A DNA stretch of 44,118 bases from Brachionus koreanus. Lineage: Eukaryota; Rotifera; Eurotatoria; Ploima; Brachionidae. The DNA is taken from NCBI GenBank assembly GCA_016987375.1, contig PJRA01000555.1, positions 1,186,380 through 1,230,497 of the forward strand, written 5' to 3'. The notes beneath the pieces were generated by a model that ran no database searches, was not told the DNA's origin, and worked only from the letters and a program-made list of their open reading frames with translations. Both the position numbers and the translations under genes were made by a program. Below, in pieces: positions 19,765 to 30,905 of the stretch; within the stretch, counting starts at the first letter, position 1, and each line of letters opens with the position of its first letter.

Positions 19765-21482
19765 TACTATATATAGCATCTATCAGCCAAGAGAATTTTT
19801 CAACAACTTTAAACGTCTTAAAAATTTTATAGTTAAATTCTTTTTTTTATCTGTATAATTTTAGAATTTTTTATTTTTCTAAGATCTCAATTGGGTCTCT
19901 TTTTTTTATCTAAATATCTTAAAAACTATACTTACTGGACAAAATTTAAACACATTTTTAGAAAGCTCGTGAAATTCTCTTCAAGAAAAATGGGAGTCAG
20001 ATGTGGGTCAAATTTTAAAAATATTAAAATATTCAATTTTCGCAAAAAAATTTAAACTTTTGAAAAAAAATGAATTAAATTTTAAAAAAATAGAGTTAAT
20101 TTCTAGCTAAATTCGGATAAATTATAACTTTTAGAAATATTTTTGCTTTGTAAGCAAAAATGGGGATCAGAAATAGAAGTGTTAGAAGGAGCCTTAAAAA
20201 TTGCAGCTAAAACCAACTAAAAAATTTACCCTCAATTTTTGACTGGCCAACATCACTCTCCAAAATTTAAAAAAAACTTGTTGACCGTATCATCGGCCGC
20301 CTGTGTGGTTCCCTATCCTAAAGTGACCAGTTTTGGTCTCAATCATTCATTCTGCTTTTGAAATGGGTTCTTAAATTCGGCTAAAAAAAGCCTTATCAAA
20401 TCGATTTTTTTAAGGTTGACTTCTACAATTAAATCTTTTAATATTTAATCTCTGTTTTTACTAATTTAAAATTCAAATTAAAAATATGATCTGATTGTTT
20501 TATTTAAAAAGATAATTGTATTTTAAAATATCTGCTATGTTTAATAGACAATTGAATCTGTAAAATATCCAAGAAAACAATTTTTGAGAAAAAAATTTTA
20601 TTAAAATTCTTAATTCTAAAAATTGATAATAAGAAAAAAAAATTATCTAAAATTATATTGAAATGATTCAAAAAATTGTGCATCTTTCTATATAACAGTT
20701 CTAATATCTTAAATAATGAAAAGCAAAAATACATAGAAAAACATGTTTCGATTAACTGAATAAAACAGCGTAATTTCATTCAGCTTTTCAAAATTTTTTT
20801 TGAGTCCTATCAATGGTGTCGCATTAAAAAAGCAATTATCAAAATAGCAAAATCAATTTAACAAGGATTTTATTTTTTTAATTTAACTTTTCTTCAATTT
20901 ATTTTATATTTTATTCTGAAGTAGCAAAAACTCCATATAGACAAAAAATAATAAATTGTGCCCCCAGGTTAAACATCTGAAATTGTACTTGAATGACAAA
21001 TTTTCTAACATTTGCTATTTCAATAATTTTTTTATTAACGTTGCTATTTTGATTTTGCTTTTATAAATACATGCTATTTCAAAATTTGCTATTTTAACAT
21101 AGACTCCTATCAACATTATTCAAAATACAACTGATTTCCGAATAGATTTAATCCTCTACAAATCAGATAAAAGTGCAATTTAGCCACATAAAATAGAAAT
21201 AGAAAAATTGTTTACACCATTCTAATAAATCACTTCATCTGTGATTAAGTAATTATAAAAAAACGTGCTTTACGGAAATTATAATACCAAAAATTCAAAA
21301 TTTCCGCTGTCTCAAGTTATTTTAAATATAATAATAATCTATTTAAATCCTATTTAAATTTTTATTTATTTCAAATTAAATCTCTCAAATTTAGATTGTT
21401 TTTCATTTAATTTCCTTTTAAAATTAACAGCTAAATTTTGCTATTTAAAAAATTAGATTATCAAATTTAAAATTAAAAAAAT
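19765..21482. other. intergenic upstream of the GPCR
   Basis: This is AT-rich. A mixed-composition patch at about 20275-20360 (containing CATCGGCCGCCTGTG) has no convincing frame. A possible acceptor AG at about 21430 precedes the GPCR start by some 50 nt. Confidence 0.4.
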
Positions 21483-22490
21483 ATGGATTTAAATTTAACA
21501 GACATTGAAAGAAGAAATATTTATGCTTTGAACCAAAACGTTCTATTTTATGCTTTGTATATCATGATACCAGTTGGTTTGGTTCTTAATATCATTCATT
21601 TGGTGTTTTATAGTCGCAAAAAATACATCAATAAGACAATGAATGCTTATTTTATAATAATTTCAATTAATAATATAATAGCTTTGGGCATGACATCACT
21701 GCGCTTTATTAGTCTACTAGACATGTACGAATTTGACAGAAACACAATACTAGGATGCAGATTAACTCAATTCATAATACGTGTATCATACGCCAGTGTC
21801 TCCTGGCTAAATTATTTCATTACAGTAGATCGATTGGTGTACATATTATTCAATCATAGATACAAAATACTGGTAAATAGATACAGTATATTCCAGGTGA
21901 TACTTTTAATGTATATTTTTCTAATATTGGCAAATAGTCCAAATTTTTGGATCAAAAGCATAACTTTGTTTCAAAATTCGACTAATCAGACTAGCAAGAA
22001 ATTATGCTATGCAACAGATGAAGTTATTTATGCTAGAGAGTTTCTGGCTCAGATAGTAGGCGTTTATTTGCCAATTATTCTAATGATAAGCACAAATGCA
22101 CTGCTAATTTACAAAGTGTGGTTCTTAAAAAATAAATTAAATAAATTAAAAGATTTAAAATTTTTATTTAGTTTAATTTTGTCGAATATTATTTTTATAA
22201 TAGCTTTAATGCCATTGTCTATATTGCTAATGTTTTATTTAATTATCATGATTAACCCCTCGGTCAAGACCATTTTTCCCTTTTTTGATAAATACTCACT
22301 TTTAATTGAAATATTGGCTCGTATTTCAAGTTGTTTTAACTTTTCAATTGGTATTTTTGTTCCCATTTTCATTAATCCGCTATTAAGACAAGAATTTTTG
22401 AATATGCTTTATGAATCAGGCTCACTAGTTAAAAATTTATTCAAAAAATCACAACTACTAAATAAAGAAACTGAAATGCTCAAAATATAA
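21483..22490 (+). CDS. divergent rhodopsin-like (class A) G-protein-coupled receptor
   Basis: The product is 335 residues in a single exon with seven hydrophobic helices: about 20-43, 54-79, 93-121, 135-157, 186-212, 225-255 and 272-300. The N-terminus is short with one N-glycosylation site (N4LT). Cys92 at the start of TM3 and Cys175 in the second extracellular loop provide the class A disulphide. TM3 ends VDRLVYILF, so the DRY motif is D116-R117-L118. TM6 has FIIALMPLSI without the usual CWxP. TM7 ends FVPIFINPLLRQEF, keeping NP of NPxxY but replacing Tyr. Loops are short and the C-tail is Lys-rich. This resembles lineage-expanded orphan peptide-type receptors of small invertebrates; the ligand cannot be inferred. 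Two overlapping AATAAA signals lie at 22604-22613. Confidence 0.88.
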   Translation: MDLNLTDIERRNIYALNQNVLFYALYIMIPVGLVLNIIHLVFYSRKKYINKTMNAYFIIISINNIIALGMTSLRFISLLDMYEFDRNTILGCRLTQFIIRVSYASVSWLNYFITVDRLVYILFNHRYKILVNRYSIFQVILLMYIFLILANSPNFWIKSITLFQNSTNQTSKKLCYATDEVIYAREFLAQIVGVYLPIILMISTNALLIYKVWFLKNKLNKLKDLKFLFSLILSNIIFIIALMPLSILLMFYLIIMINPSVKTIFPFFDKYSLLIEILARISSCFNFSIGIFVPIFINPLLRQEFLNMLYESGSLVKNLFKKSQLLNKETEMLKI

Positions 22491-22603
22491 TCATTGGTCT
22501 TTTAGAAGACTTTGTGCATGTTGTTATTGAAGGTTGAATGGCAAATGAAATTTTTTTAAAAATTTTTATTAATAATTTTCAATGATCAGTTTTGTCAAAA
22601 ATT

Positions 22604-22613
22604 AATAAATAAA
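22604..22613 (+). terminator. poly(A) signals of the GPCR gene
   Basis: Two overlapping AATAAA hexamers lie about 115 nt after the stop. Confidence 0.55.
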
Positions 22614-22724
22614 CTATTAAAAAATTTAAAATTCAATTAACTTATTATTATCCAAAATTTTTATTTAAGTTTTAAAAATTTTTAACAATTTACAATAGTC
22701 ATCAGCCCGGCACAGTCTGTGACA

Positions 22725-22880
22725 AACCAAACAAGCTATAACAGTCGGTTCTTACAGCTACCTTGGTAGCGATTCGAGTCAACAGTGAGAAAGAATCCTC
22801 AAGAAAACAAATAGTGTCCTGTTTCCAATAATGTATCGAAACAATGAGAGCATCAGAAAAGTTTCTCAACTTAGGAGTAA
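22725..22880 (+). pseudogene. possible LINE reverse-transcriptase fragment
   Basis: The plus strand reads SYSYLGSD, a stop, then ERILKKTNSVLFPIMYRNN and IRKVSQLRSK. YLGS followed by RI.KAN resembles the end of the RT domain of RTE-type LINEs. The open frame on the opposite strand (22702-23004) is probably its shadow. Identification is tentative. Confidence 0.4.
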
Positions 22881-23004
22881 AATTAGCGAAAATTAAAAGA
22901 AAATAAATATGAAAAGATGCTAAACAACCTAAAATACCATTATAATAGATTCGACTTAAAAACCCTCTTTTTTTTTCAATTTTTTTTTTATTTTTCTTAT
23001 TCAT

Positions 23005-23900
23005 TTAATCATTTATTTCAATTAAAAAGGTTGAATTAAATAAATTTTATTGAAACTATTAACTGTTTTTGCCGAAATTGTTTTCTTGGTCAATTTAAAC
23101 AATGGTTCTACACCTCTTTTCATCAATATTCAGTAACCATTTTATACTTCTTAAAAAGATCTCAGTTCATTTGCTCTTGTTTGGTTTAGACATAGCGNNN
23201 NNNNNNAATCCTTTTTCAAAAGTCTTAAAATAAAGCTTTGAAATGTTACAAAAATTCAAAAATCTGCAATGAAATTTAATTGCGCATTTAGAATATTTTG
23301 ATCATTTTTGAAAAATGAAATTTGATCAAAAATTTTACTTTGCCGATCCTTTCCAATTATTTTTTTTTGTATTATCAATAAAATAGAGTTTATTTAAGCA
23401 AATGAAACTGTGTTAAATCTATACTCTACAACAATTATTAAGTATTAATGGCCCAAATCAACTGATATAATTCTTAGCAGCATAAACATTAGGACCATTC
23501 TTGATCATCAAATTAATAAACTTATAAATCTTAAATCAAGTTGAAACAGAAACAGTTGAAAAAAACTTCAAAACTAATCTAACTTCCACTCAAGTCGATC
23601 TTGCTTCACCCATGTCATTCCCATTTCGATGAGCTCTTTCATGACTGTTGACGTTCATGTAACTGCTAGTCTTGTTTTAAAATATTACATATATAAAATT
23701 TTCGAAAAATTAAACTTAAGTAAAATTAAGAGTGAATTAATCATAATTTTTATGAAATTTTGAAAAAAAAAATCAAGTATTATTTATCCAGATATCTTTG
23801 CTTTATAGCATTAAATGTCAAGAATTGAAAAAAAATATTTTTTTTTAAATTTTTTAATATATTTCTATTTAGAATTTAAAAAAAAATTATCTTAAAATAT
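23005..23900. other. intergenic, with an assembly gap and a LINE scrap
   Basis: Nine Ns lie at 23198-23206. At 23582-23622 the minus strand carries a 40 bp piece homologous to 14642-14692 (TTCCACTCA.GTCGATCTT plus CCATGTCATT), an RTE-type LINE scrap. There is nothing else. Confidence 0.5.
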
Positions 23901-24903
23901 TTAACTAGATATATCATTTATGAGATGTTGGGTTGTGTTTGTAAACAAGTTCAAATTTTCAATAAAATTTGACCTAGTTAGTTGCATTATATTTACCAAA
24001 CGAAATTCTAATTCTAAATAAAAAAATATGTATTTTAAATTTAAATAGAAAAATTTGGCCTACCTCTGATACTAGGTGTAAACGATTCAGTTAATTTGGT
24101 CAGTGAAAGAAAAAGTGTGTATGTACAACTGAGAAATTGCTCATAAAAATCTCTAGCTTGGACTAAATTTCCATCATCTACCGCTGCTGAATAGTCCTCA
24201 AGTTCTGTATTGCACTCGGTTCCATTTATGCTCACTTCACCAGTCTCGTTTACCATCAAAAAACTATCCATTCTGGTATAATCTAATTCAAACAATTAAG
24301 CTTAAAAAAACTTTTTGTACAATATTTTACTTTTCCATCTAAGTGCCAGAAGACTTGATATCACTTCGCATAAAATCAACTCTTCTCTTTCGTAAATAAC
24401 TGATGTGTACTGATTGAAATTTTTCACAAAATTATCCAATTTGGTTTTATCATCCAAATCAGATGGAAGTTTGACCAAAAATTTAAAATTTTCCAGCACT
24501 CTGGCCTGGGTAACCAATAAAGTTGATAGTATATCTTGAAGAATAAGAAAATCAATAAATCTATAACTTTTTTTTGCTTAAAAAAAAATGATACATTTAA
24601 ATTTTATTTATTTAAATCAGACAAAATACCGTCGAAGAACAGTGCTAAATTTTCAGATGTGCACAAAAAAGGATCACTTTTTGGATCTGTTGGCTGAGTT
24701 AGATTGGCATCAGTGCTTTGTAGACTTGCTGTTTTGGCTATTTCTTTCACTGCATATGAGCCTAAAGAATAAATTTAGTCCTGGATTAATTATTTAGAGT
24801 TTTTGTTTTCATTACCCGGATGTGATGTGTCTTTTAAGGAAGCGCAAATTACAACACTTGGAAACAAAATAGCTATGATACATATTTTATTAAATCTAAA
24901 CAT
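23901..24903 (-). CDS. secreted protein of unknown family, five exons
   Basis: I assembled this gene from splice sites. Exons (minus strand) are 24903-24816, 24761-24630, 24534-24331, 24282-24064 and 24013-23901, with introns of 54, 95, 48 and 50 bp, all GT..AG and all phase 1. The product is 251 residues. The first 21 form a clear signal peptide (MFRFNKICIIAILFPSVVIC). The mature part has four cysteines (63, 129, 165, 194), N-glycosylation sequons at 49, 153, 161 and 240, and predicted helical, Leu/Lys/Asp-rich segments in exons 3 to 5, but no domain I recognise. The last exon could instead begin 6 nt later at a second AG without changing frame. A soluble, disulphide-stabilised extracellular factor is plausible; no function should be assigned. 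Consistent phases and a frame ending cleanly at TAA make the model strong. Confidence 0.82.
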
Positions 24904-25385
24904 TTTTTTTTAATAAACATTTAAACTGTAATGATTCAACTCTTTATATAATTAAGCTTTTTAATGTCAATTTTGGCTAAAATATTTTAAAAAATAAATG
25001 TTAAATTTGTCGCCTAGATCAAAAGACTTTTTATTAATCTGTTTAGTATTTATAATGGCAAGAATTTATTCTATTTTATTTAAATTTTTAAATATTTGAT
25101 CCTAAATTAGCTAAACAAGTTGTTTAAATCCAAATTACAAATACAAGTCGAAAATAAATTTATTTTTTTAATTTTTGTTTCGTTCTAAATAAATAAACTT
25201 TTTTTCTTTTTAATTGTAATAAACAAATTGCATCATTTACTAAATACGTATTTTTCACATGAAATTTAATCATCATTCTTTAAGCCTAAACAAATTTTAT
25301 AAAAACTTAAAATGTTTTGATTTTTACTTGAATTGAAAATGCAAACAACTAAATTTAGACTTAACATTGGTTAGATTTGTTCATT
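24904..25385. other. intergenic, AT-rich
   Basis: It must hold the promoter of the minus-strand secreted-protein gene. No element was recognised. Confidence 0.4.
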
Positions 25386-25607
25386 GTTGACTTTGGTCTT
25401 TGTTGTTTTTCCATGGTAATTCTATAAATCGATTAGTAAGTAGCAATGAATTTTAATGTAACTGAAATTTTGAATTAATTGGATTAATTTAATTAATTTG
25501 TTTACATAATTTTATTTTATTTTTGTTTAACTGGATATAACAAACTATTGAATTACCATAACAGGTCTATCTTTACTTTAGAGAAACAAACAAAGACCAA
25601 AGTCAAC
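25386..25607. repeat. 222 bp imperfect foldback
   Basis: GTTGACTTTGGTCTTTG at 25386-25402 is repeated perfectly inverted at 25591-25607. A second inverted pair lies inside: TGGTAATTC near 25414 and GAATTACCA at 25550-25558. Flanks show no clear target duplication. Confidence 0.6.
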
Positions 25608-25883
25608 CATCTGTGAAAAGTTTAAAATAAATTACACTTTTGAAATTTCACCAAACACAGTACCTTTTTCTTAGACTCAAATTGTTCAGAATATTGTTCT
25701 GCTTTTAAAGCACAACCATCTGGTTGGTACCAGCTCAAAGTGTATTTCTATTTTGAAATGTCTCCAAACATCATCTTTTTATTAAAGTGTCCTCTTTTCA
25801 CAAATTACTAAGCTGGTTGATATGGGTCCAACCATTGATTTCCCTTTTCATCACAAATAATGAAAAAACCGTTCATCTAGAGA
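25570..25883 (-). pseudogene. coding-like minus-strand region with in-frame stops
   Basis: After a good acceptor (CATTCTCTAG, ending 25884) one frame reads MNGFFIICDEKGNQWLDPYQ, then TAG TAA. It continues in the same frame to FNKKMMFGDISK, another TAG, then YTLSWYQPDGCALKAEQYSE. A GTACTG donor follows, with an acceptor (TTTTCACAG) 53 bp on and a short in-frame end. Amino-acid composition and short GT..AG spacing look genic, but three in-frame stops interrupt it and no phase-compatible intron removes them. It is a probable pseudogene of a gene I do not recognise. Confidence 0.35.
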
Positions 25884-26125
25884 ATGTTTTTAAGTAGTAT
25901 ACAACAAATTTCAAAATTTGGTCTGTGTTAACTCTAATTTAATTTTTTTCTAATTTGAGAGTAAAATCTCGGCTCTTTTTAAATGAATTTTATTTATTTA
26001 AATAAAATATTACTTTACCATAATTTTACTAGAAGTAAAATATTTATAAAATTTTACTTTCACGGTTTAATTAAAATAAAAAGGAAATATATATTATAAA
26101 ATAATAAAAAACTTTTTGAGGAATC

Positions 26126-26440
26126 CGAGGACATCCAAGAAGACTGACCCAACAACTGACAAGAAACAAAAACAGAAATAGCTTCTTGACAAATCGAGTG
26201 GTAAACGAGTGGAACATGTTACCAGTTGAAGTTGCTAACGCAAAATCCAAGAATGAATTTAAAAACAAACTGGATATTTATTTGAAACTAAAATAATTAA
26301 TTTTTTCTATTAACATATTTTATCATTATTAAGGTTTATGTTAAATCAGACAGCTACCATAGCAAGGCACTTATCGCCTTGCTCCGCAGTTAGTCTGCAG
26401 TAGCTTATTATTATTATTATTATTATTATTTAGTCCAAAA
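26126..26440 (+). mobile_element. non-LTR retrotransposon 3' end with (ATT)n tail (LINE)
   Basis: An uninterrupted 56-codon frame to TAA at 26294-26296 encodes the LINE ORF2 C-terminus: RRLTQQLTRNKN, FLTNRVVNEWNMLPVEVANA, then SKNEFKNKLDIYLKLK. A 3'UTR of about 105 bp follows, ending in (TTA)n at 26405-26431. It is a 5'-truncated but fairly young-looking copy. A diverged inverted copy of its last 80 bp lies at 27313-27391. Confidence 0.8.
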
Positions 26441-26687
26441 CTATTATAGGTTATAAGAATGATCTTTTTCAATTTCACTCCATTGCATGATTAATAAATA
26501 TTTGTTGAATGTTGTAATATTATAAAGTCTAAATTGTATTTTTTGAAATATTTTTTAACATTTATGTTGAGCGTGATTATTTGTTGTTTCATATGTAAAC
26601 TGATTTGCACTATTTTAGAGAAATTTAGTAGAGAATAATAGGCCCTTTTTTCAAAAATGACATAATAGTACCAAAATTTCAAAATTT

Positions 26688-27037
26688 GGCAATGTGAAAT
26701 CTTAGTACAAAAATTAAAGTACAAAAAGGAAAAACTATATAATTTTTTTTTCTAGTTGCGCAAAAATGGTTCTGTAAAAAGTACAATGTTGTACAAATTT
26801 GTACAAACGAATTCTAAGCTCTGCAAAAACTGAAATTTAGTGCAAATTTTATCTAATGTTTTTTTAATGATGTGCATTTTCCGGAAGAATGAAGAGTATA
26901 TGCAAAATTTAGAATTTGTTTGAACAAACTTGTTCAACATTGTACTGTTTAGAGAACCATTTTTGCACAACTAGAAAAATAATTATAAAGTTTTTCCTTT
27001 TTGTACTGTAATTTTTGTACTAAAATTTCACATTGCC
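26688..27037. mobile_element. 350 bp foldback MITE (element B) with 8 bp target duplication
   Basis: The arms are about 138 bp (26688-26825 and 26901-27037) and highly similar when one is inverted; both start GGCAATGTGAAAT. They surround a spacer of about 75 bp. CAAAATTT flanks exactly on both sides (26680-26687 and 27038-27045). There is no coding capacity; the small frames on it come from the palindrome. Confidence 0.85.
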
Positions 27038-27059
27038 CAAAATTTTCATTTAAAGTTTT

Positions 27060-27260
27060 CATTTTATAAAATTTTTTAGAATTTAAAATAAACAAGGACT
27101 CAGACATATCGTTTTTGAAGAACGTTAAATCCTGTTTATTTATTTTAACATATAACATTACCTATTACATTACCTATTGTTTTAGAATTACAAATGAGCT
27201 AAAGTCAAAAATATCCAACCTTTTCTTAAAAAACGCAAAATTTTAAGACTCAACAAATTA
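27060..27260 (+). repeat. dispersed repeat family R, copy 2 (longest)
   Basis: It contains all the blocks shared by the family: TTTCATTTTATAAA, AGACATATC, GAAGAACGTTAAATCCTGTT, TTTTAGAATTACAAA, AAAAATATCCAA and AAAACGCAAAAT. It lies immediately beside MITE B. Confidence 0.6.
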
Positions 27261-27312
27261 GTTTTCAAAAATTTCAATACCTTGTCTTTTTTGAGAGACA
27301 TTGTGATAAAAT

Positions 27313-27391
27313 CAACAATAATAAGAGCTGCATCAGACTAGCTTCAGAGCAAGGTTACTTAAATCCTTGCTATGGTAGCTCTCTGATTTAA
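27313..27391 (-). mobile_element. LINE 3'UTR fragment, inverted copy
   Basis: The reverse complement matches 26341-26420: AAATCAGA.AGCTACCATAG, CAAGG, CCTTGCTC, AGTCTG and GC then TTATTATT. It is the last 80 bp of the LINE at 26.1 kb, inserted in the opposite orientation. Confidence 0.7.
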
Positions 27392-29361
27392 TTGATAATC
27401 ATATTGATTGAAAAATGAAATTTAGTCAATAATTTTACTTCTTTTCTTTTTATTATTTTTTCGTGTCTTATTTTTTCAAAAACTTAGATAATTATCAAAA
27501 GATCATTAACCTAAAAAAAAATAATATATTTAAATAACGAATAATTTGTTTAATCTGCTATTGAATTTTCAATTATTCTCTAAATCTATTAGCATACTTA
27601 ATCTGCAATTCTTTAAACTATAACCATAATTCTAAATTATTATCAATGTAATAAAAATATATATATTTTCAAGAATGCAGATGGCATAGGATAAATTCAA
27701 TTTTTTATTTTCAACACCAGCTTCCTTTCTATTTAAAATTTCCCACTCAATTTAACCTTAATTTCAATTAAAATACTAAGATTGTTTAATTAATTGCATT
27801 TAAAATTTTATTAATCAAATGTGACATGATTATTTTTCCGATTGTATGCTTTTCTCATGTGTGCGTTGTTTATTGACGCGAAGATTTATGCCCCAGAACA
27901 ATAGATGACCGCGACAGCCACAAACCATTCAATGATTTTTTCTTTTGCTTTCATGCTTTTATTTTTTCTCTCAGAGACAAAACTAAATACAAAAACAAAA
28001 AAATAAAATTTTAAACTAGATTTTCATATTTTTTTTATATAAATTAGTTCACTAATTTTTAATTTAAAATAAAAAAAATTAAAAAAATTTTTTTACTTAT
28101 AAATTCTTATCAATTTGACATACTGATAAGCTAATTTTGGCTTATCGAACTGTTATGTAATAGTAGAGATAAGCCAAGTATTAATTATATAACTAATACG
28201 TATTGAGTTAAACAAAGAAAAAAAATTAATTAATCATTTGTTGTTATAACTTCGACTGGTACCACTGCTGCTTTGAGTATATTTTAAGAAATTCAAGTAG
28301 CAGCTTTGCTTTATATTTTTTTTGTAATTCAAACTTGTACTTGTGATTTATTATTTCTGAAAAGAGCTTCTATTAATTTGCTAAAAGAAGAGAAAATTTA
28401 TAAATAAACTTAGATTAAACTAGAATGGGATTTTTTCAGATATAAAATTTTGATTGATTAATATTTTAGCTTGTTAATGAAGTCTATAGGCATAAGAGGC
28501 TAATTTCCTTAGTCAGATTTTCAAATTACCTAGCAACAAACCTTTGAGGCTCTTGTTTAATCTTATCTTGTTTACCAACTCTTGAACCAAATTTGGTCGA
28601 GTTTTACATAACACTTAAATAACTTGGAAACAATGATGAACTTAAAAATAATGTTGTTTGTTTTATTCGGATGTTTTTAGCTAATAGTTGTTTATGCGTT
28701 TTCATATTTTTTTTTATTCAAAAACTGCTTTTTGCTTTATCCTATTTGCTCTTAATTTTGGTCTAAATATGTTTTTTAGGCATTAATGTAATACTTAGAT
28801 CAATCTCTTCTTCAGCTTATGAACATTTTTGCTTCTTTGTCTGTATTAAATAGCTAGGTTTTTAAAAATTTATATTCCAATGGATAATTAAATAATTTTT
28901 TTATTTCTTAAGAAAAAGTATTTTTATGGCATAGATTTAATTAAAAAAAAGGAACACATAAGGATTAGTTTTTTACACAGATTTAAAAATTAACTTGGTT
29001 TATGTCTAATATTGTTAATTGATTTAAAAAAAAAAAAGAGTCATATTTCAATATCAAATTAAATTGTTGATTTTGAGACAAAATTTCTTGCTTTACAAGT
29101 CCTTCTTTTACACTTTTTATAGAAGATTCATTTGCTTCTTTTAGTTTTTATTTGATTCGGGCAACAACGGCATAGTTTTACAGTGTAAATAAAAATAGTG
29201 AAGTTTTGTTTAAGCAGGTCTATGTTTGTCAATGTTAATATCCAAAAATAAATAATATGTTTAGCTTTGTTTAAATAATTATTCTAATTTTTGAAGCAAA
29301 AGTGAACTGATAACAAAAAAAAGGGTGTTTCAAATGAAAACAAATAAAAATACCGTATTTT
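27392..29361. other. intergenic with small regulatory-looking islands
   Basis: AT-rich without genes. A mixed-composition island at about 27841-27935 contains TGTTTATTGACGCG and AACAATAGATGACCGCGA. At 28131-28180 GATAAGC and GCTTATC form a 7 bp hairpin, followed by another GATAAGCC, giving three GATA-type motifs within about 50 bp. Confidence 0.4.
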
Positions 29362-30042
29362 CTCGCGTAATATCCCACTGGGAATTTAAATGAGACATGA
29401 TCTAATGTCTCTGAGAAATTATATGAAACTAAGCAATTTTTGCAATAATGAAACAAACAAATATGAAACATTAAGTGACATTAAATGAAACAAGGTTATT
29501 TTATTCTGAAATTTTGAATAACATTGAACTTTATGTTCAGGCGTGGTTGAAGCTCAGTCATTTTAATTCAGTTAATCTTTTTAAATTTATCTCTTATAAA
29601 AGAATTTTATTTCTTTAGTCCCATATAAACAGCTATATTTTTTAAGCGTCATTGAACTTTGAAAGCATTCGTATATATAATGATAAATGAATGTGTTAGA
29701 TTTTAAAATTTAATCTGTTAAAATGGGGAGAACTCGAACTCGATAATGAATAATATCGTTTTTTTTTTGTGCTGTTTTATCTTGTCTTTAAATATTTTCG
29801 TGATTTGAAAATATTGTTTTTTAATTTTATTTTAAATAGATTAGTCCAGTTTTTTTTATAATTAATGTATAACTTTTTGTAAATAAAAAAATTTCAAATA
29901 TCAATTAAATAATTAAGAATATATTTTTTTAATAATCAAATAATAAATAAAAAAATATATCCGTTTCATGTAATGAAATTTCATATAATTACCCATGGGC
30001 TTTAAAGACATGTCCTGCTTAATATTCCAAGGATATTATGTT
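29362..30042. repeat. about 680 bp element with diverged inverted ends
   Basis: The left arm (29362-29435) and the reverse complement of the right arm (29965-30042) share TAATATCC, GGAAT, GACATG and AATTATATGAAA in the same order over about 75 bp. The left end carries TACCGTATTTTCTCGCG. Exact ends and target duplication are not resolvable. Confidence 0.5.
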
Positions 30043-30905
30043 TAAAATCCAAAAAAAAATAAGACAAATTTATTGTCACTGTTTTTTTTTAAGAGGTAGA
30101 ATGAATTTGAAGAAATTAGGAGCAAAATATCGGAAATAGAAAAAATTAACGGATTATGAAAAATAATTAGATAGAATGTTTTGTAGAGTAAATGGTGATT
30201 AAATAGTGCAAATAGTCGTGATTTATTTGACAGATGACGTTTCCGCAACGTATTCTATTCTAACTTTAATAAATAGATTTCAAATTAAAACAAAAGGAAC
30301 ACATACTAAATCATATTTTAGAGTTAAATGAATCACGAAAAATCCAAAAAGCCTCTTAAATGCATTAAACAAATATTTACTTGAGATACGCATTTACCTT
30401 TGCTTTCAAGAATCGTGTCATGCCTTTTCTTAAAATAAAAAATTCTAGGCAATAAAATACCTTTTTATTTCTAAACAACAAACTTAAAAAAGAGTTAACC
30501 CAAAAATGTTAATCTAAATCCCCACGCTGAATATTCAAATAGATCATTAATCATTTAGAATTTTTATTTTTAATTGTCCATGGTCAAGCTCACTTCTCTA
30601 TTTTATTCATATAGACACAAATATTCGCTAGGCAATTATAAAACTTAAGCTTATCATACTCGAGTGTGATTAAAAACAGATATCAATTTAATTTTTTTAA
30701 TAAAAAAAATTCTAACTATTTTATTCATTTTTTTTTTTTATTTTTGTTGTTGAAATTTTTATTTATCATTATTGTCTAGTGGAATTAATTAGTTTACTTA
30801 TCAGCAAATTCCGAGCCTAATTCTTCTCAATTATTTTTTTTAATAAAAAAAATATTTTTGTTGTTGTTGACCAATTTATTAAAATAAATATTTATTTAGA
30901 TATTG
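30043..30905. other. intergenic upstream of paxillin-like gene
   Basis: AT-rich. A possible acceptor (TATTTAG) ends at about 30900, just before the 5' leader. No promoter element can be named. Confidence 0.4.

Noticed and set aside
22702..23004. 100-codon minus-strand frame
   Set aside because: Its coding-like half is opposite a plus-strand stretch resembling a LINE RT end; the ATG-proximal part is low-complexity Lys/Asn.
26752..27158. Two overlapping minus-strand frames
   Set aside because: They lie on the palindromic MITE B and its flank, and their similarity to each other is explained by the inverted repeat.
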